A stretch of DNA of 64,000 nucleotides from Piper betle (lineage: Eukaryota > Streptophyta > Magnoliopsida > Piperales > Piperaceae): assembly GCA_033002965.1 (NCBI GenBank), contig JAURVB010002564.1:1-64000 (forward strand), in the 5' to 3' direction. The notes beneath the pieces were generated by a model. The model was not told the DNA's origin and searched no databases. It saw nothing but the letters and a program-made list of their open reading frames with translations. Position numbers and translations under genes: made by a program. How positions within the stretch are numbered: the first letter of the stretch is position 1; each line of letters starts with the position of its first letter. Below, in pieces: positions 26,901-39,022 of the stretch.

Positions 26901-27303
26901 AAGCAACCAAATCAACGTAGAACGAACAATAAAATCAAGTTTTAGGTGTTTAACCATTTGATCAGGTACTGGGTTTGTCCCTGCGCCATACAAAACACAA
27001 CAACCCAAATCAGCAAGGCAAGGCCAAAACTCCAAAAAAAAAAGGAAACGCGGAAAAGATGACAATTTTGTCGCCAACGGAGCAGAAAGCGGTCACCTTG
27101 CGGATGCGCTTCCTCCGAATCTCTTCGATCTCGTAGAACCCTTCGGCCAGCTTCGGCTGCTCCGCCGGCTCGCCCTCGGCCTGTTCCTCGCCTTCCTCCA
27201 CGGCCTCGGCATCGTCGTCACCGGCGGAGTCGGAACCCAGAGAAGGGTCGCCGGCGTTGGCGTCCGTCGCCGGATCTCCGCCGAACCTTCGGTTGCTCTT
27301 CAT
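23906..27303 (-). CDS. LHP1: LIKE HETEROCHROMATIN PROTEIN 1 (chromodomain plus chromoshadow protein)
   Basis: Six exons join in phase: 27097-27303, 26955-26980, 26325-26411, 25581-26234, 24146-24206 and 23906-23947, giving about 358 residues. The N-terminus is acidic ([14 protein letters not shown]). The chromodomain is spread over three exons: [15 protein letters not shown], then a 26-nt exon GQTQYLIKW, then [16 protein letters not shown] with [10 protein letters not shown]. The aromatic cage residues Y, W and W are present. A basic hinge ([13 protein letters not shown]) leads to a long linker. The chromoshadow domain ends [20 protein letters not shown], then [16 protein letters not shown]1/TFL2 binds H3K27me3 in the nucleus and supports Polycomb repression of flowering and developmental genes (established). 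The linker is shorter than in the Arabidopsis protein. No frame defects. Intron 2 carries a minisatellite. Confidence 0.93.
26430..26915. repeat. Degenerate minisatellite in LHP1 intron 2
   Basis: A core resembling TTTTCAGCTCAAAAGCAACA recurs six times, near 26474, 26575, 26662, 26747, 26791 and 26889. Most spacings are about 85-100 bp (one is 44), separated by A-runs and AACCCA phrases. The repeat fills most of the intron between the 26-nt exon and the next chromodomain exon. Confidence 0.75.
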
Positions 27304-27452
27304 CTTTGGAGGGGATGGAGCGCTGGAGACGGCGAGCTGTCGGGCGGACAGAGGGAAATTGCACTTTTTGAGGGCGTTTAAGCCTTCCAATAGCAACGTG
27401 CCACGTCAACTACACTTTTCTTTCTTTTTTATATTTTATATTCCTACCGTTT

Positions 27453-27500
<48 letters not shown>

Positions 27501-28331
27501 TTTTAGAGATTGTTATAAAAAATAAAATCACATCAAAAACATTTCTAAGAATACATTTGTTGATTTTCTCCCTATGACGATCGTCAAATATGAGGAAGAT
27601 TTTCACAATACTTTTTCGGTACAAGTATCATATATCTATTCCACGCTTAAAAGCACCTAAAAATTACAAGAGAAGTAGCTAAAACCTTTTTGAAACTTAT
27701 CATTAATACCTTTATAATATATATATATATATATATATTTAATTGTCAATATTATTTTTGTCACCTAAGCAAAACGAGGAAGCTCAATTGAGATATACAG
27801 AAAACATAGAAGGGCAATGTTATGAGAACATGATTTAGTTATGATCCACGGAGAGACCTTTTGGCCAAAAGATTCTCAGGATTAATAGGAAGGTGCTACA
27901 TTATGCTAATATGTACAGTAATAATATTTTATTTTCCAAGAAGTAACAAGAACAATGCTAACTTCAATGACATTATGACAAGGAATTCTCTTTCGGAGTC
28001 TAGTAAGCTTGAACTCGCCAGAGAAGGATAAATCTAAGTTTCCAACGAGAGATGGATAAATCCAGTATCAACACACACACACAATCACCCGTTCCAATCC
28101 AATCACTTTCCATTAATTATCGAGGAAAAACAGTATAATAATTCAGTACTCTTAGCAGAATAATTACGCCTTTTTTTCCCCTCCTTTTCCCGCCTGCCTA
28201 TGTTTCAATACATTGATTGATTCAAAAAAATTATGACGATGAGCACAGGGCCTACAACATCACCGATAATACCCATAGCAGCACAAGAAAAGGTAACACT
28301 GCAGAGTTAAATATTGCAACCATCCGGATTA
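27304..28331. other. Intergenic between LHP1 promoter and cyclin T 3' end
   Basis: Holds the LHP1 5' flank, an (AAT)n microsatellite (27455-27499), a (TA)n run (about 27716-27737) and AT-rich DNA. No gene is supported. Confidence 0.5.
27455..27499. repeat. (AAT)n microsatellite
   Basis: Uninterrupted trinucleotide run of about 15 units. Confidence 0.95.
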
Positions 28332-31300
28332 TCACACTTGATGGGGCTCCTGTCTGTAGCTTTTGTGGTTGTGTTCCCGCTTTTGATGATAATCAGATCG
28401 TCCATCCCTACTTACAGGACTAACAACATCCGCTTTCCTCTTGCGACTGTTGTTCGTGGCAGAATGGTATTCCCCTGGTGGTGCCGTAGTATCAAAAGAT
28501 GATAGCTCCCCTTCCTCAATATATGCCATTCATATTGCCATCTCCCCCATCAAAAGAGATTTCACCAACATCTCCATGACTATGCTCTTTTTCGGCTTGA
28601 TTTAGGGGAGCCGAATACATCTTCGAAGGAGTGGTGTTCTTATGCTGCTGCTTCTCAAGCTTCGACCATTTCAACCCCATTCTCTATCTCTCTTTCAATT
28701 ATATCATAATCATCCAGCGATGTCTGGCCTTCCGACCATATCTTCAGCCCGATTTTTCTTTCTCTTCTCTAAGGCTGCCTTGACCTTTTCTTTGTCAATT
28801 TTTTTATTGCATCTGAAGATCCTTTGATGCATGCTTTAAGGCGGCCATCAGAAAGGCCCCCTTCTGCTGGCTTATCCTCTTTTCCTGCCAAAGGTGTTCT
28901 AACTTCGTTCAGCTCTCCATCTTCCTCTGATTTATCTAAATGGTTGTTGACTTTGGCAGCACCATCCCATTCCTTATGCTCCCACATATTAGAAGTTTTT
29001 GAATCTATCGAGCCATGGCCATCGCTATTGTTTTGTAAATTGTTTCTCTGTGGCTCACTTTGATTGCTTTGCCTGCCAACATAGCTTCCTCCAGGCTTGT
29101 TGACAGCAGCTTGCAAAGAATAACCATTCACCGATGACGCAGGTTGTTCCTCCGTAGCAGCTGCAGTTTTACCCCAAGGTCGTTGATTGTTACTAGTTCC
29201 ACCACCACTACCATCAACTTCACTTCCATGAGAAGGTGGCGTTGGACCTGCTCGATTCTGTTCATAGAGCTCCAACATTTGATTGCTTACCTCTGTAATA
29301 TAAGAATGAACACACGACAGAATGTAAGAGCAGTCATCCTCTCGCATTCCTAATATTCTGATGCCTAATCTAGCCAGAAGAAAATCATTATAAAATACAA
29401 ACCTTCCAGCTGCCGAGGCGTCACATCAAACTCTTGCCACCAAACCTTTTCACCGTCCGATGGGAGTGGGAGCTTCACTTTGAGAAATTTCGCAGCAAGA
29501 AATATGGCACCTGCTGCAATATGATGTGGCTTGAATTGCAGGCATAACGATGTCCGTAATCTGCATTTCACATCTTATGAACGCAATTAAATAGCACGAG
29601 CTAACACATTCCTAAATGTTAATGGATAGCCAAACCAACTTCCCTAAAAGATACATGACCAGTAGGAAACACATTAGAGTGACATAAGTGACACACCCGT
29701 CATTAACAAAGTTCCACGCAACTTGGGCCAGAGCATTCTGGGCCACCTTAAATCTTTTTATTGCCTCAACAAGGGGTTTATATGGATGATGCACATTAAA
29801 ATCAAACCCAAGTGTTGCCAATACAACCCGTTCCCCATGTAAAATGAGCTCTTTCTGCTGTTCATACACTTCCTGCATAGATTTTATCAATAGAACCATT
29901 AGTCAAAAAACACTTTAAGGAAATGATACTAACACCTGGGTTTTGCAACTTGCTTCAAACAATAATGCAGTTAAAAAGTTCAAGTGAAAATAAAAGGTTT
30001 TAGCACACACCTTTAACTGGAACTAGGACCAAAACAGAATTGTTCAACATTCGGCAAATGGCACTGAACAAAGCAGAAAGGATATAGAATATACCTTCTG
30101 CTTGATCCTTTGAATGGCAGCAGGATCTTTTTTATGAATAATTTCGTAGGAAACAAGAATGACATCCTTGAGAGGGCGAGGAGTCTCTTCAACTTTACCA
30201 GCCAGGAACATACAAACTGTGGCAACCATCTGCAAAAGAGGAGCTACCAGGTTACACATCATAACTACTAAACCTTGACTATGGTCTATCTTACTATATG
30301 GAAAAGTGAAATGAAAAATGAGATTTTTAACTTCTGTCAAATAAAAATAGAAATGATGTAAAAACTATTCCTGCCGCTGAAAATCTTACATATTAGAATT
30401 TAACTCAATAGGTAGGATAGACACAAAGGATATAGAAGAGGGAAAATAGTCTACTCAAAATTAATTTTGACCCGTTAGCATTCATCCATATTTATGACAA
30501 ATGCATCACATAGAAATCAATGCAAGTCCAGATTTGTGATCCCTTAAAAATAGCAACTTGTCTCTTCAAACGACACTTCAAGCTATTCAAAACAAGATAG
30601 AAGCAGTCAAACAACAACTCAAACTTTAAATCTTTCAACATCCACTAATGCTATTCTACTGATTCCATCAAGTTAACATTGAAACGAAAATTTTTAATTC
30701 CGAGAATATGCTCATTTCTGTCCTAAACCACATAACGCTCATTTAACTGTACATCCCATTGCCTGCATTCTATTTCAGTTCAGATTCTTCTGAAACCACA
30801 ACCAAAACGGCAACATGCCAAACCCAGAGTATTTTCCCAAATTTTATGCTTTATTCCTACAACAAACTAATTGTGAGTTGACCAATTTATACACAATTTT
30901 CCAGCTCTTCCCACATCAAGGCTAACCTGGTCTCAATTTCCATTGAAGAAAATAACTATTCTAAGTTCTTTTCTTCAATAACCTAGAAGGATTACATCTT
31001 CTTAAACTACTACAGTAAGAGTAAATCTTTTTTAACAGATCCAAGACAAACAACTTCCTAATAATAAGAAAATCATACTTAATATTTCTAGAAGCAGTGA
31101 AAAGACAGGGCCAAAATGAATCAGTGCCACTAAATGACAGAGAGGTAATCGAGTTAAGAGATACAGATTTTTTCTCCTCACCCGGCGATCATTTTTGGCA
31201 TGGGACTGACAAAGGAAAAAACGATGACAAAATATGATAGCAGTTGCTATTGTAACCTGAGGCCTGCACAAAAGATCTAAAGTCATATAGAGTTCAAAAA

Positions 31301-32146
31301 TAGTAACAAAAACAACAATAATTTCTTGTATTTTCATTGTAGAAGCCCCATTGAATATCCATGGACTAATGCTCACCATGCTAATTAACAATAAAAATCT
31401 GTAGCAAGCAGTAGTTTAGAACGGGTTATATCCATTTTTCCCCTTTTGTTTAACAGTGCGCATGCTCCCATGCATCCCAATATATCCCAAGCCAGTTAGT
31501 AGCACGTCCAAAGTTAGAATACTGCTAGCAGTCCCCAACATAAAGGAAGTGAACCAAAGGGCTGAGAACCTGCACCAGGCAGGCATCAAACCCCAAAACC
31601 TCTCACAAGGACAGGGTATCCTTAAGAAAAATTATATCCACAAGGTTACATCCCTCTTTTGATATATAGCATATGCAGGCATTTAGTTTTTTACCTTTTA
31701 TTTTTGTTTCAAGTTTTTCACATTACTTCATTTTTTGAAGTTTGAGAAAAAAATGTGAATGAGAAGAATAATGTCTTAATATTGGGTCATTTCAGATCAC
31801 AAAGGATCACTAGCACAATGTAGACATCCTTTATTCATTAATAATCCTCTTGAGAACCAAGCATACAACAATATATTAGAGAAGAAATAAATAATATTAA
31901 AACTGACACTTTAAGCCGCATTCCCAGATCCTGTAAGAATGTACAGTATGATTTGCGAAGGTAGGCCTCCTTCTTCAAATCAATGCCATCTCGTCTAGAA
32001 GGAGAATTCTCTTCAATTTCTTTTCTAGAAAGATACCAACTTGAACCATATTTGTCACACTCGTCAAGCCTGTCTTGAACATAGCTGCAGGATTCACCTT
32101 CTGACATTCCATGATGAGGCATCTCTCCCGGTAGCATTCCAGCCAC
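28332..32146 (-). CDS. Cyclin T1-like (CYCT1;4/1;5 type), partner of CDK9/CDKC; C-terminal frame disrupted
   Basis: Six exons: 31908-32146, 31182-31263, 30095-30229, 29697-29872, 29403-29560, and 29292 downward. They join in phase through the two cyclin folds. Key stretches are [66 protein letters not shown] and [18 protein letters not shown]. Cyclin T with CDKC forms P-TEFb, which phosphorylates the RNA polymerase II C-terminal domain in the nucleus (established). The disordered C-terminal tail in exon 6 stops at 28769-28771. That stop follows a T7 tract (28799-28805) where eight T would restore [15 protein letters not shown]. Three further frame changes lie between about 28755 and 28520 before a final stop at 28332. 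Each piece still reads as family-like tail, including [15 protein letters not shown] and the last [12 protein letters not shown]. Confidence 0.9.
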
Positions 32147-32539
32147 GCAAGTCTTTATAAAATAAAAAGATGTCCAGAGTACCAGCAGTTGAGGATTAAC
32201 CTCGTATAACTATATTTAATCCTTAAGAAGTGCCACCTGACAACACATATAAGGCAAAGTTAAACAGCAGAAGAGGAGCAACAAGTTCATTTAAATAAAC
32301 CTAACTTCAAAACTTACAAAGGATCCATACAGCAAGTAAGCAGAAGGGTGAAAATAAGATTTGAAAGTAGGCTAAATGGAACGAGAAAGCAAAGTAAAGA
32401 TATGCTATGGATCTATTTTCTGTCAAATCACACACAAAATCTATGTTAAAGAAAAATGATTGGGAAATTCTACTAGAAGTATGACGGGATCCACGCGTAG
32501 TAGAAAAATTGCGTAAACATGAATATTATAAATGTGACT

Positions 32540-32830
32540 CCATCGGTCCTCTAAAGTGGCTAGTCATTATGGAGTGACAGCTCATGGACCCATTTTCGCA
32601 TGGGTATCAAATCCAACTCACCCGTGGGACGTAGTCATGCGGCTGTGCATGAGTGGTCTACGTGCAAAGCCTGATAGTGCTTGCACTTGTGGGGGAGTAT
32701 TGAGTATTGTCACACATATCTAAGGAGAGAGGGTGGCGGATAATATAATTATGAGTCGGTCCTCTAAAGTGCCGGTAATTTTTGAGTGAGCCCGTGGACC
32801 TATTTTCACAAAATGGTGATAAGAGCAACA
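32540..32830. repeat. Repeat element with internal direct repeats (possible LTR-element remnant)
   Basis: TCGGTCCTCTAAAGTG occurs at about 32553 and 32756, each followed by GTGA or GTGAGC, then a TGGACC block and CATTTTCGCA/TATTTTCACA. Between them lies GTGGGGGAGTATTGAG, which resembles a polypurine tract with the start of a plant LTR. No coding remnant is seen. Confidence 0.5.
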
Positions 32831-33251
32831 AACCAGAGATAACATCCCACTATTCCAAATTATGATCAACTTTTATGCAAATCTAACAGCTTTACACATC
32901 TCGAAAGCAAAACTATAAACAAGGATAGCCAATAAACTACTACCATACTGCTTCAAACCATGAAAATATACCAAGCAAACAAACAGCTTCAGGCACATCG
33001 AAAGCAAAGCCATAAACAACAACAATAAACCAAAAATCACACCGCACCATTTCAAATCACAAACAGCTTTCAACAAACAAAAAATAAAAAACTAAAAAAT
33101 TCCTATCCCGCTATTTCAAGTTATGAAAAAATTCAGTACAACAATGATAACAAAATCACATCAAACAGCACCATCAATAAGAGAAAAACCACAGATTTCA
33201 CCCAAATACCAACATTTTCACAGAAAACCAAAACATCCCCTTCATCCATTA

Positions 33252-33276
33252 CGCCGCCGCCGCCGCCGCCGCCGCG
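33252..33276. repeat. (GCC)n trinucleotide repeat in a GC-rich island
   Basis: About eight GCC units. The complementary kind, (GGC)n, occurs about 160 bp downstream at about 33419-33435. Confidence 0.9.
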
Positions 33277-35334
33277 CTGCCGGGAACAGATCCCAGTACA
33301 AATTAGGGCTTCGGAAACTTCCCAACAAGCCGACGAATAAGCGATTCAGATTCCGGAAAATTCACACGAGGGGAAGCTGACAGGGCACCGGAGCAATGAA
33401 TCGGCCGGCGAACGACGGGCGGCGGCGGCGGCGGGGGCAGGAGTCGAAGGACGAGAAGGGATTCATCTTTTGTGTTAAATGGGTAAACGGTGTAGTCCGG
33501 ATCCGATTTCTTCTTTTTAATTTAAGGCCTTTCCTGTTCCAAGTCACAACATGGTCTAAAATTTCATGCATGCTTATGCTTGTGTTTAAAATTTTAATTT
33601 CATCACAAGTGTATTAACGACATGGTTTATTATGGCTATCATGGCTGATGGTGAGAGAATGCTTGCTGTCTATTGTCTGGTTTAACACTATCTTTTTCTT
33701 TAATCTTCTTACTTATGTTGGAAGAGGTGATTATATTGAAGTTTTCCACTATTCGTTGGTGTAAGGGTCTGGCCTGTCTGGCATTCTTTTCAAGGTATAG
33801 GTATTGGGATCAGGCTGTGGGATTTAGGTGGACCTGGGTGTCTTCTTTTCTGCATTATTTTGGTTGCTTGTTATCATTGAAGGCAATACTAAGTTAAAAT
33901 TAATCATAAGTTTCTGTCAACATTAGAGGGTGGCCTTCGACTAATTCAAGCCCTGCCTAGCATTTTCGTGTGCTTGTGCTCCACTGAAGAAATTTTGTAT
34001 TGGTAATTTGATGTTTGTTTTTCAGTCGGTGCACAAAAACTAAGTGTGGAGTTCGTGTGTCATTGTAGTCATGAATGGAGGTGTTCTTCAACATTTCGGG
34101 TCAGGAAAGCAAGAAGAATGGCAAAAGTATTTATTTGAATGGAGGTGTTCAAATACTTCAAATGCCACTAATCTGAAGACGTTGAAAGAACATATGTTTC
34201 AGGGAATTATATTAGGCAAGGCATGCTTTTTGTATGTATTGTGTGAGACAAAAGCAACACTGCTGTTGCACTCTACAGAGAATGGAGGAACATTGGAGGT
34301 TTCGAGTCTGAGGACTTTCCTTCATCCCGTAATGCATGCTTGTTAAGAACGGGAGCAGGAATCCCTGGACAAAGGAAACAAATTATAAAACTGCCATGGG
34401 GTTCTCCCATGTCTTACCAAGCGAATTATCTTTTTCTATTATTTTCATGTACTGCGTGACATTTTCGTCATAGCATTTTAAGGGAGGTTAACCACAATAA
34501 AATCGATGTTTCAATCTTTAACGTCCTTGTTTTTGCCTCGTAACAGGTAATGGATTGGAGGTTAGAAGCTGGGGAATTTGCTCAAGCAGATCTGTTCCCA
34601 TGCATTCCATGTCCTACATAGATAGATGTTCCCTCTGTGCAGAGTGCTTGGTGTACATGTAACAAATAAAATAGGAAGAAATGGCTGTTCGGAGCTCAAA
34701 CTGGTTGAAGGCGGACATTTGCCTGTTGCCAGTCTTCTGTGAGTTATGATGCAAGTTACTTTTCCTTCGCAGTTCTTGTAAGTTGTAATCAAAGAGTCAC
34801 CCCGCAACCCCAGCTGCTGCTCTGAACATTGTTATAACAGGCACTCCTCCTGATGATCTTGTTGCTCTCGAAATGATTTACCACCATCAAATTATTATTA
34901 CATTATCCAAAGTAGAAAACAGTGATAGCAAAATTGCACTCGGCTCGTGTTAGATTGAATCCCTTATGATGGTCGCTTATGCAGCTCAAAACTCAAATTC
35001 GTTGTTGTCAAGTTAAAAAATATTGGGTTATTCTCAAATATGAATGTTACATGCTAATAACAATTTGTAATGGTATTTGGATCCGTGTATTGAGATTTTT
35101 TTTGAATCAGAGCTTCCAGGAGTTTAGAGGAGTTATTAATCGGCTCGCCCTGAATGGACCCATTTTGAAATCTAATATAATGGAAAATTAAAATTTGTTT
35201 GATTTTATTTTGCACAATCCCAATGAATTTTCCATGAACTTGTAAATATATTTATGTTACTTTAGCAAAAATAATAATTAAAAAAAATTCATTTGTCAAT
35301 CATATTATAAATTATAAATTGTATATAACAGGCT

Positions 35335-35426
35335 GTCAAGCTGAAAAAAACGCCAGCTCAATCTTATCGTCACGCAGAACGCCCACCGGCGTACCCCGCC
35401 AGGAGGTCTTCGCCGGCGCCGACCAG
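35335..35426 (+). other. Probable 5' UTR exon of the mTERF2-like gene
   Basis: GC-rich sequence ending GACCAG with a donor GTACCT at 35427. The matching acceptor (TTTGAGCAG) ends at 35584, two bases before the ATG at 35587. The left edge is uncertain. Confidence 0.4.
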
Positions 35427-35586
35427 GTACCTCTCCGACCAGTCATCCTGCCAAAAAAATCGAATCTTTTCTCATACCAACCTATCCTATTCCCCCCACT
35501 GTCTCTGAAACACCATTTCTTTTTTATCGTGCACTATGCAGATAGAGTGTTTGTGTGAATCCGGCGTTGAATATATTTGAGCAGGC

Positions 35587-38500
35587 ATGCTGCTTGTTCC
35601 TCAACAACAACAGCTCCTCGCTGTTTCGCCTGCGATGAGCAATCAACTCTGGACTTATAATTCATGGCCAACTTCTGTGAACACTCGGCGTGTGTACAGA
35701 TGTCGATTCTATGTCCCCAAATCGTCATATTCGCGCATAGAGGATAACAGGGAAGTGGGTGGTGTGAAAGATGAGTTCTTTACTCGAAGACACAACTCCA
35801 AGTCCAGTGCCTTGCTACTCCGACGTTATGTGCCTTCCCAGCACCGGTCTAAGGAAGAGGAGGATGGATTTGATAGGGAGGTTGACCTTTCAAACTCAAT
35901 CCAGAAAGCGGCGGGAACGGCGTTGTCAAAGGGGATTAGGAAGAAGAGAGTTTATTTTCCCGGTTCTGTCGATCATCGTGATTTCAATTCACCTCTTGAA
36001 GCTTTTGTTGATGAGTACAGTGTGGGCAGTGGCGTGGCTGGTGACTCGACTCAGGTGATGCGCACAGTGGAGATGTGCCGCAGTCTGGTGGCTGATATCT
36101 TGAGGGAGATGTTGATGGGTCCTAAAGCTAGGCTTAGCAAGACCTATACTTCTAACCTCGTTTCTCTTTTGGGCACATTTGTGGACCGTGTGGTTGTTGC
36201 AGCTGCTTCTATGAAGAGCACAAGGGAGTTCTCCCATGCTACGTTTGAAGCTCGCGCCAAGGCTTACATTGAAAATAGCAAGCTTGTGCCACTCGTTAGG
36301 TATAACATTATTTGTGCTACATCTTTCTTGAGAATTGATGGAAAAATTTTTTGTTTGGTTTACTATGAGGAGCTTCTTTGCTATATTCTGTATTTGCAAA
36401 ATGATGCTGATTGAATCTGTTATTCCCGTTCTTTTTGCATGTTACTTTATTATGCTGTATGAGATGAATTCTTGAAACATTTTCTATTTGTTCTTCTTTT
36501 ATTAGGTGGTTAAAACACAATTCTCTTACCTATCCGCAAATTGGAAAGCTTATATGCATGGCTACTGTTGAGAATTTTGATGAGTCTGTAAGGAATCTCG
36601 TTCACTGGCTTAAAACAATTTATGTGAAGGGGAAACATGTAGGCCATGTTATGACAAAGGCAGATGGAATCCTAGTGCGCAGTACAGATGAGATGGAAAG
36701 GATGGCTCTTTTCCTTGAGGCGCATGGCTTGAGGAGGGAATGGATGGGATTTGCAGTCAGCCGCTGTCCACAACTGTTATCCTTATCATTTGATGATTTG
36801 AGGTCACGCATACAGTTCTATGTGGACATGGGTATGAATCAGAAGGACTTTGGAACAATGGTCTTTGACTATCCGAAAGCTCTTGGGTTCTTTTCTTTGG
36901 AGCTGATGAATGCCAAGGTTATTTACCAGTCTTGCACTCATGAAAGAATTAACTTTTATGCGAGTATTTTTGTGATTTGATTAGTGAGTACCAGTGGGTT
37001 AACCGAAAGAATATACAGACAACAAGATTGCTGTTTCTTCATGAAAACCAGCATCTCTAGATATTGAATGTAACAGTAATTACAGTCCTACACTCTGCCA
37101 TTTTTATGGTTTTCTTAAACCAAATTTTTTGTGGTGTTTCTTGCAGTAGTTTATTATTGGTTTGTGTTTATCAGCTTCTCATCATGCAAATATTATTGGT
37201 GCATATTTGACAAGTATTTACACATTGCTTTTTGGACAGTATACTGTAACTAACCCATTTCCATAATTTTTTTACTTCTTATGCTTATTGTATTCTTTAT
37301 CATTTGCAATTCGACAGTGAGCACATCAATATCATTGTTTTGTTCAGGCTGAATACATCAAGGAGTTTGGTCTCACCAATGAAGAAATCGGGCGACTACT
37401 AGCATTCAAGCCACAGCTGATGGGTCGCGATATTGAGGAAAAGTGGAAACCTCTAGTCAAGTATCTCTATTACCTTGGAATTCAACGTGATGGTATGAAG
37501 AGGATTCTGACAATCAAGCCATCAATCTTTTGTGTTGACCTTGAAACAGTTATAGCACCAAAGGTACAACCTTTATGCTTCCTTCTGTAAGTATCTTGTT
37601 GATTATAGATAGATGATATTGCCTACAGGTTACCTGTATTATTCCTGTGTTTATCTTCCTCTGGTGTGTCACATTAAGTGCGTCAGATGAAATCCTGAAA
37701 CTAATGGTTGTGTGATATCATTAACAACTGCATATTCCTGTTCTGTCAGTGTAGTGAATTTCTTACTTTTTAAGCTTAAATCCTAAATTCTTTGGTTTCT
37801 GGTTAAATACTATGGAGAAAATAGTGCTTAAATGAATGATTTATGTGACCTAGAGTGCTTCCAACTACTTGACCAGCCTACCTGATATGAACATGTTACT
37901 TTTCTGCTGAAGGTTAGGTTTTTAAGAGATATAGGTGTTCGAGAAGAAGCACTTGGCCGAATGATAGTCAAATTTCCACCATTGCTAACATATAGCCTTT
38001 ACAAAAGATCCGGCCGGCGGTAAGTTATATAGATCAACTATATGTAAAATGCTTGGTTTTTGTCATTATAAATTGTTTATAACAATTGGAAAATGTTGGT
38101 AATTTATATGCATCTTTTGCATCACGGTAAGGAAGTACTATTATTATGCATTCTTTTCTAGCTCATAGCGTATTTTGACTCTATTTTGGGGGATTACATA
38201 GATAAATGCAATTTTCAGGAGCTTTCATCTTTGCACTCTTTTTACATTGCACAATTTCAGTTTAAACAAAATTTTTTATTTTGTGTGATATTCGCATAGT
38301 TACCTTGGGCGAGTGTTTTTTTTATTGTGGTTCAGTATATTCTTCTTGTTTGACTTAATTGTGATGTACCTTACCTTATATAGGTGATTTACTTGATAAC
38401 AAAAGCTGGTGTGACTCGGGCTGATATTGGAAAGGTGATTGCATTGGAACCCGAGCTGCTGGGTTGCAGTATCAATGACAAGCTAGAGGTGAATGTAAAA

Positions 38501-39022
38501 TACTTTCTTTCCTTGGGCATCCCTCTCCAATCGCTTGGTCAAATGGTTGCTGACTTTCCAATGCTTTTAAAATACAACTTGGATATTCTTCGACCTAAAT
38601 ACCGTTATCTGCGGACAACAATGGTTCGCCCAACACAAGACCTAATTGAATTTCCAAGGTAAAGGAATACCGTTATCTGTTGGAACTAAGTTCATGCTTG
38701 TGTGGCTGTTTTAATCTAGGTTGTGTGTCTTATGCTTTTGCTTATTCTTATTGTTTAAGGATATTTTATGAATATTTGTTTGTGTTTGCTCTTTCTAACT
38801 GAATGATTGGCTTTATGCAGGTTTTTTAGCTATTCACTTGAGGGTCGAATAATTCCTAGGCATAAAATATTGGTTAAAAACAAAGTCAATTTTAAGTTGC
38901 GCCACTTGTTGGCATGCCCTGATGACGAATTCAACCTGAAGGTTAAGAATGCAGTAGAGAGGCGTCTTTCATTCGAGGCATATAGTAATAATAGCATAAA
39001 AGATGGAGGACATGTTCTGTAA
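35587..39022 (+). CDS. mTERF-family organelle protein (mTERF2/EMB2219-like), one missing base in exon 4
   Basis: Six coding exons: 35587-36299, 36506-36917, 37348-37563, 37913-38019, 38384-38658 and 38821-39022. The product is about 641 residues if one base is restored. The N-terminus is basic and suits a plastid or mitochondrial transit peptide. The body is a row of mTERF helical repeats of about 30 residues, for example GFAVSRCPQLLSLSFDDL, GRLLAFKPQLMGRDIEEKW and GKVIALEPELLGCSINDKL. The end has FSYSLEGRIIPRHKIL. mTERFs bind organelle nucleic acids and affect transcription, splicing or RNA stability; Arabidopsis EMB2219 is essential for embryos (established). Exon 4 reads SLYKRSGRR, then fails to join exon 5 in phase. 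Five rather than four A at 38003-38006 would give SLYKKIRPA and a perfect join to VIYLITKAGVT. Confidence 0.88.

Larger units (their letters stand above)
32147..35334. other. Intergenic region upstream of cyclin T, with repeats and a GC-rich island
   Basis: Includes a repeat element (32540-32830), then a GC-rich island at 33245-33470 with (GCC)n and (GGC)n tracts. That island probably holds the cyclin T leader or promoter. A short open frame starting MNRPANDGRRRRRGQESKDE at 33396 on the + strand ends at a possible donor (TGG/GTAAAC). It could be the first exon of an unrecognised transcript. The 34.0-34.9 kb part has short open frames but nothing recognisable. Confidence 0.4.

Noticed and set aside
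33396..35191. A coding gene in 33.4-35.2 kb on the + strand
   Set aside because: Open frames are short, do not join convincingly in phase, and resemble no family I know. Only a possible unknown transcript start is noted.
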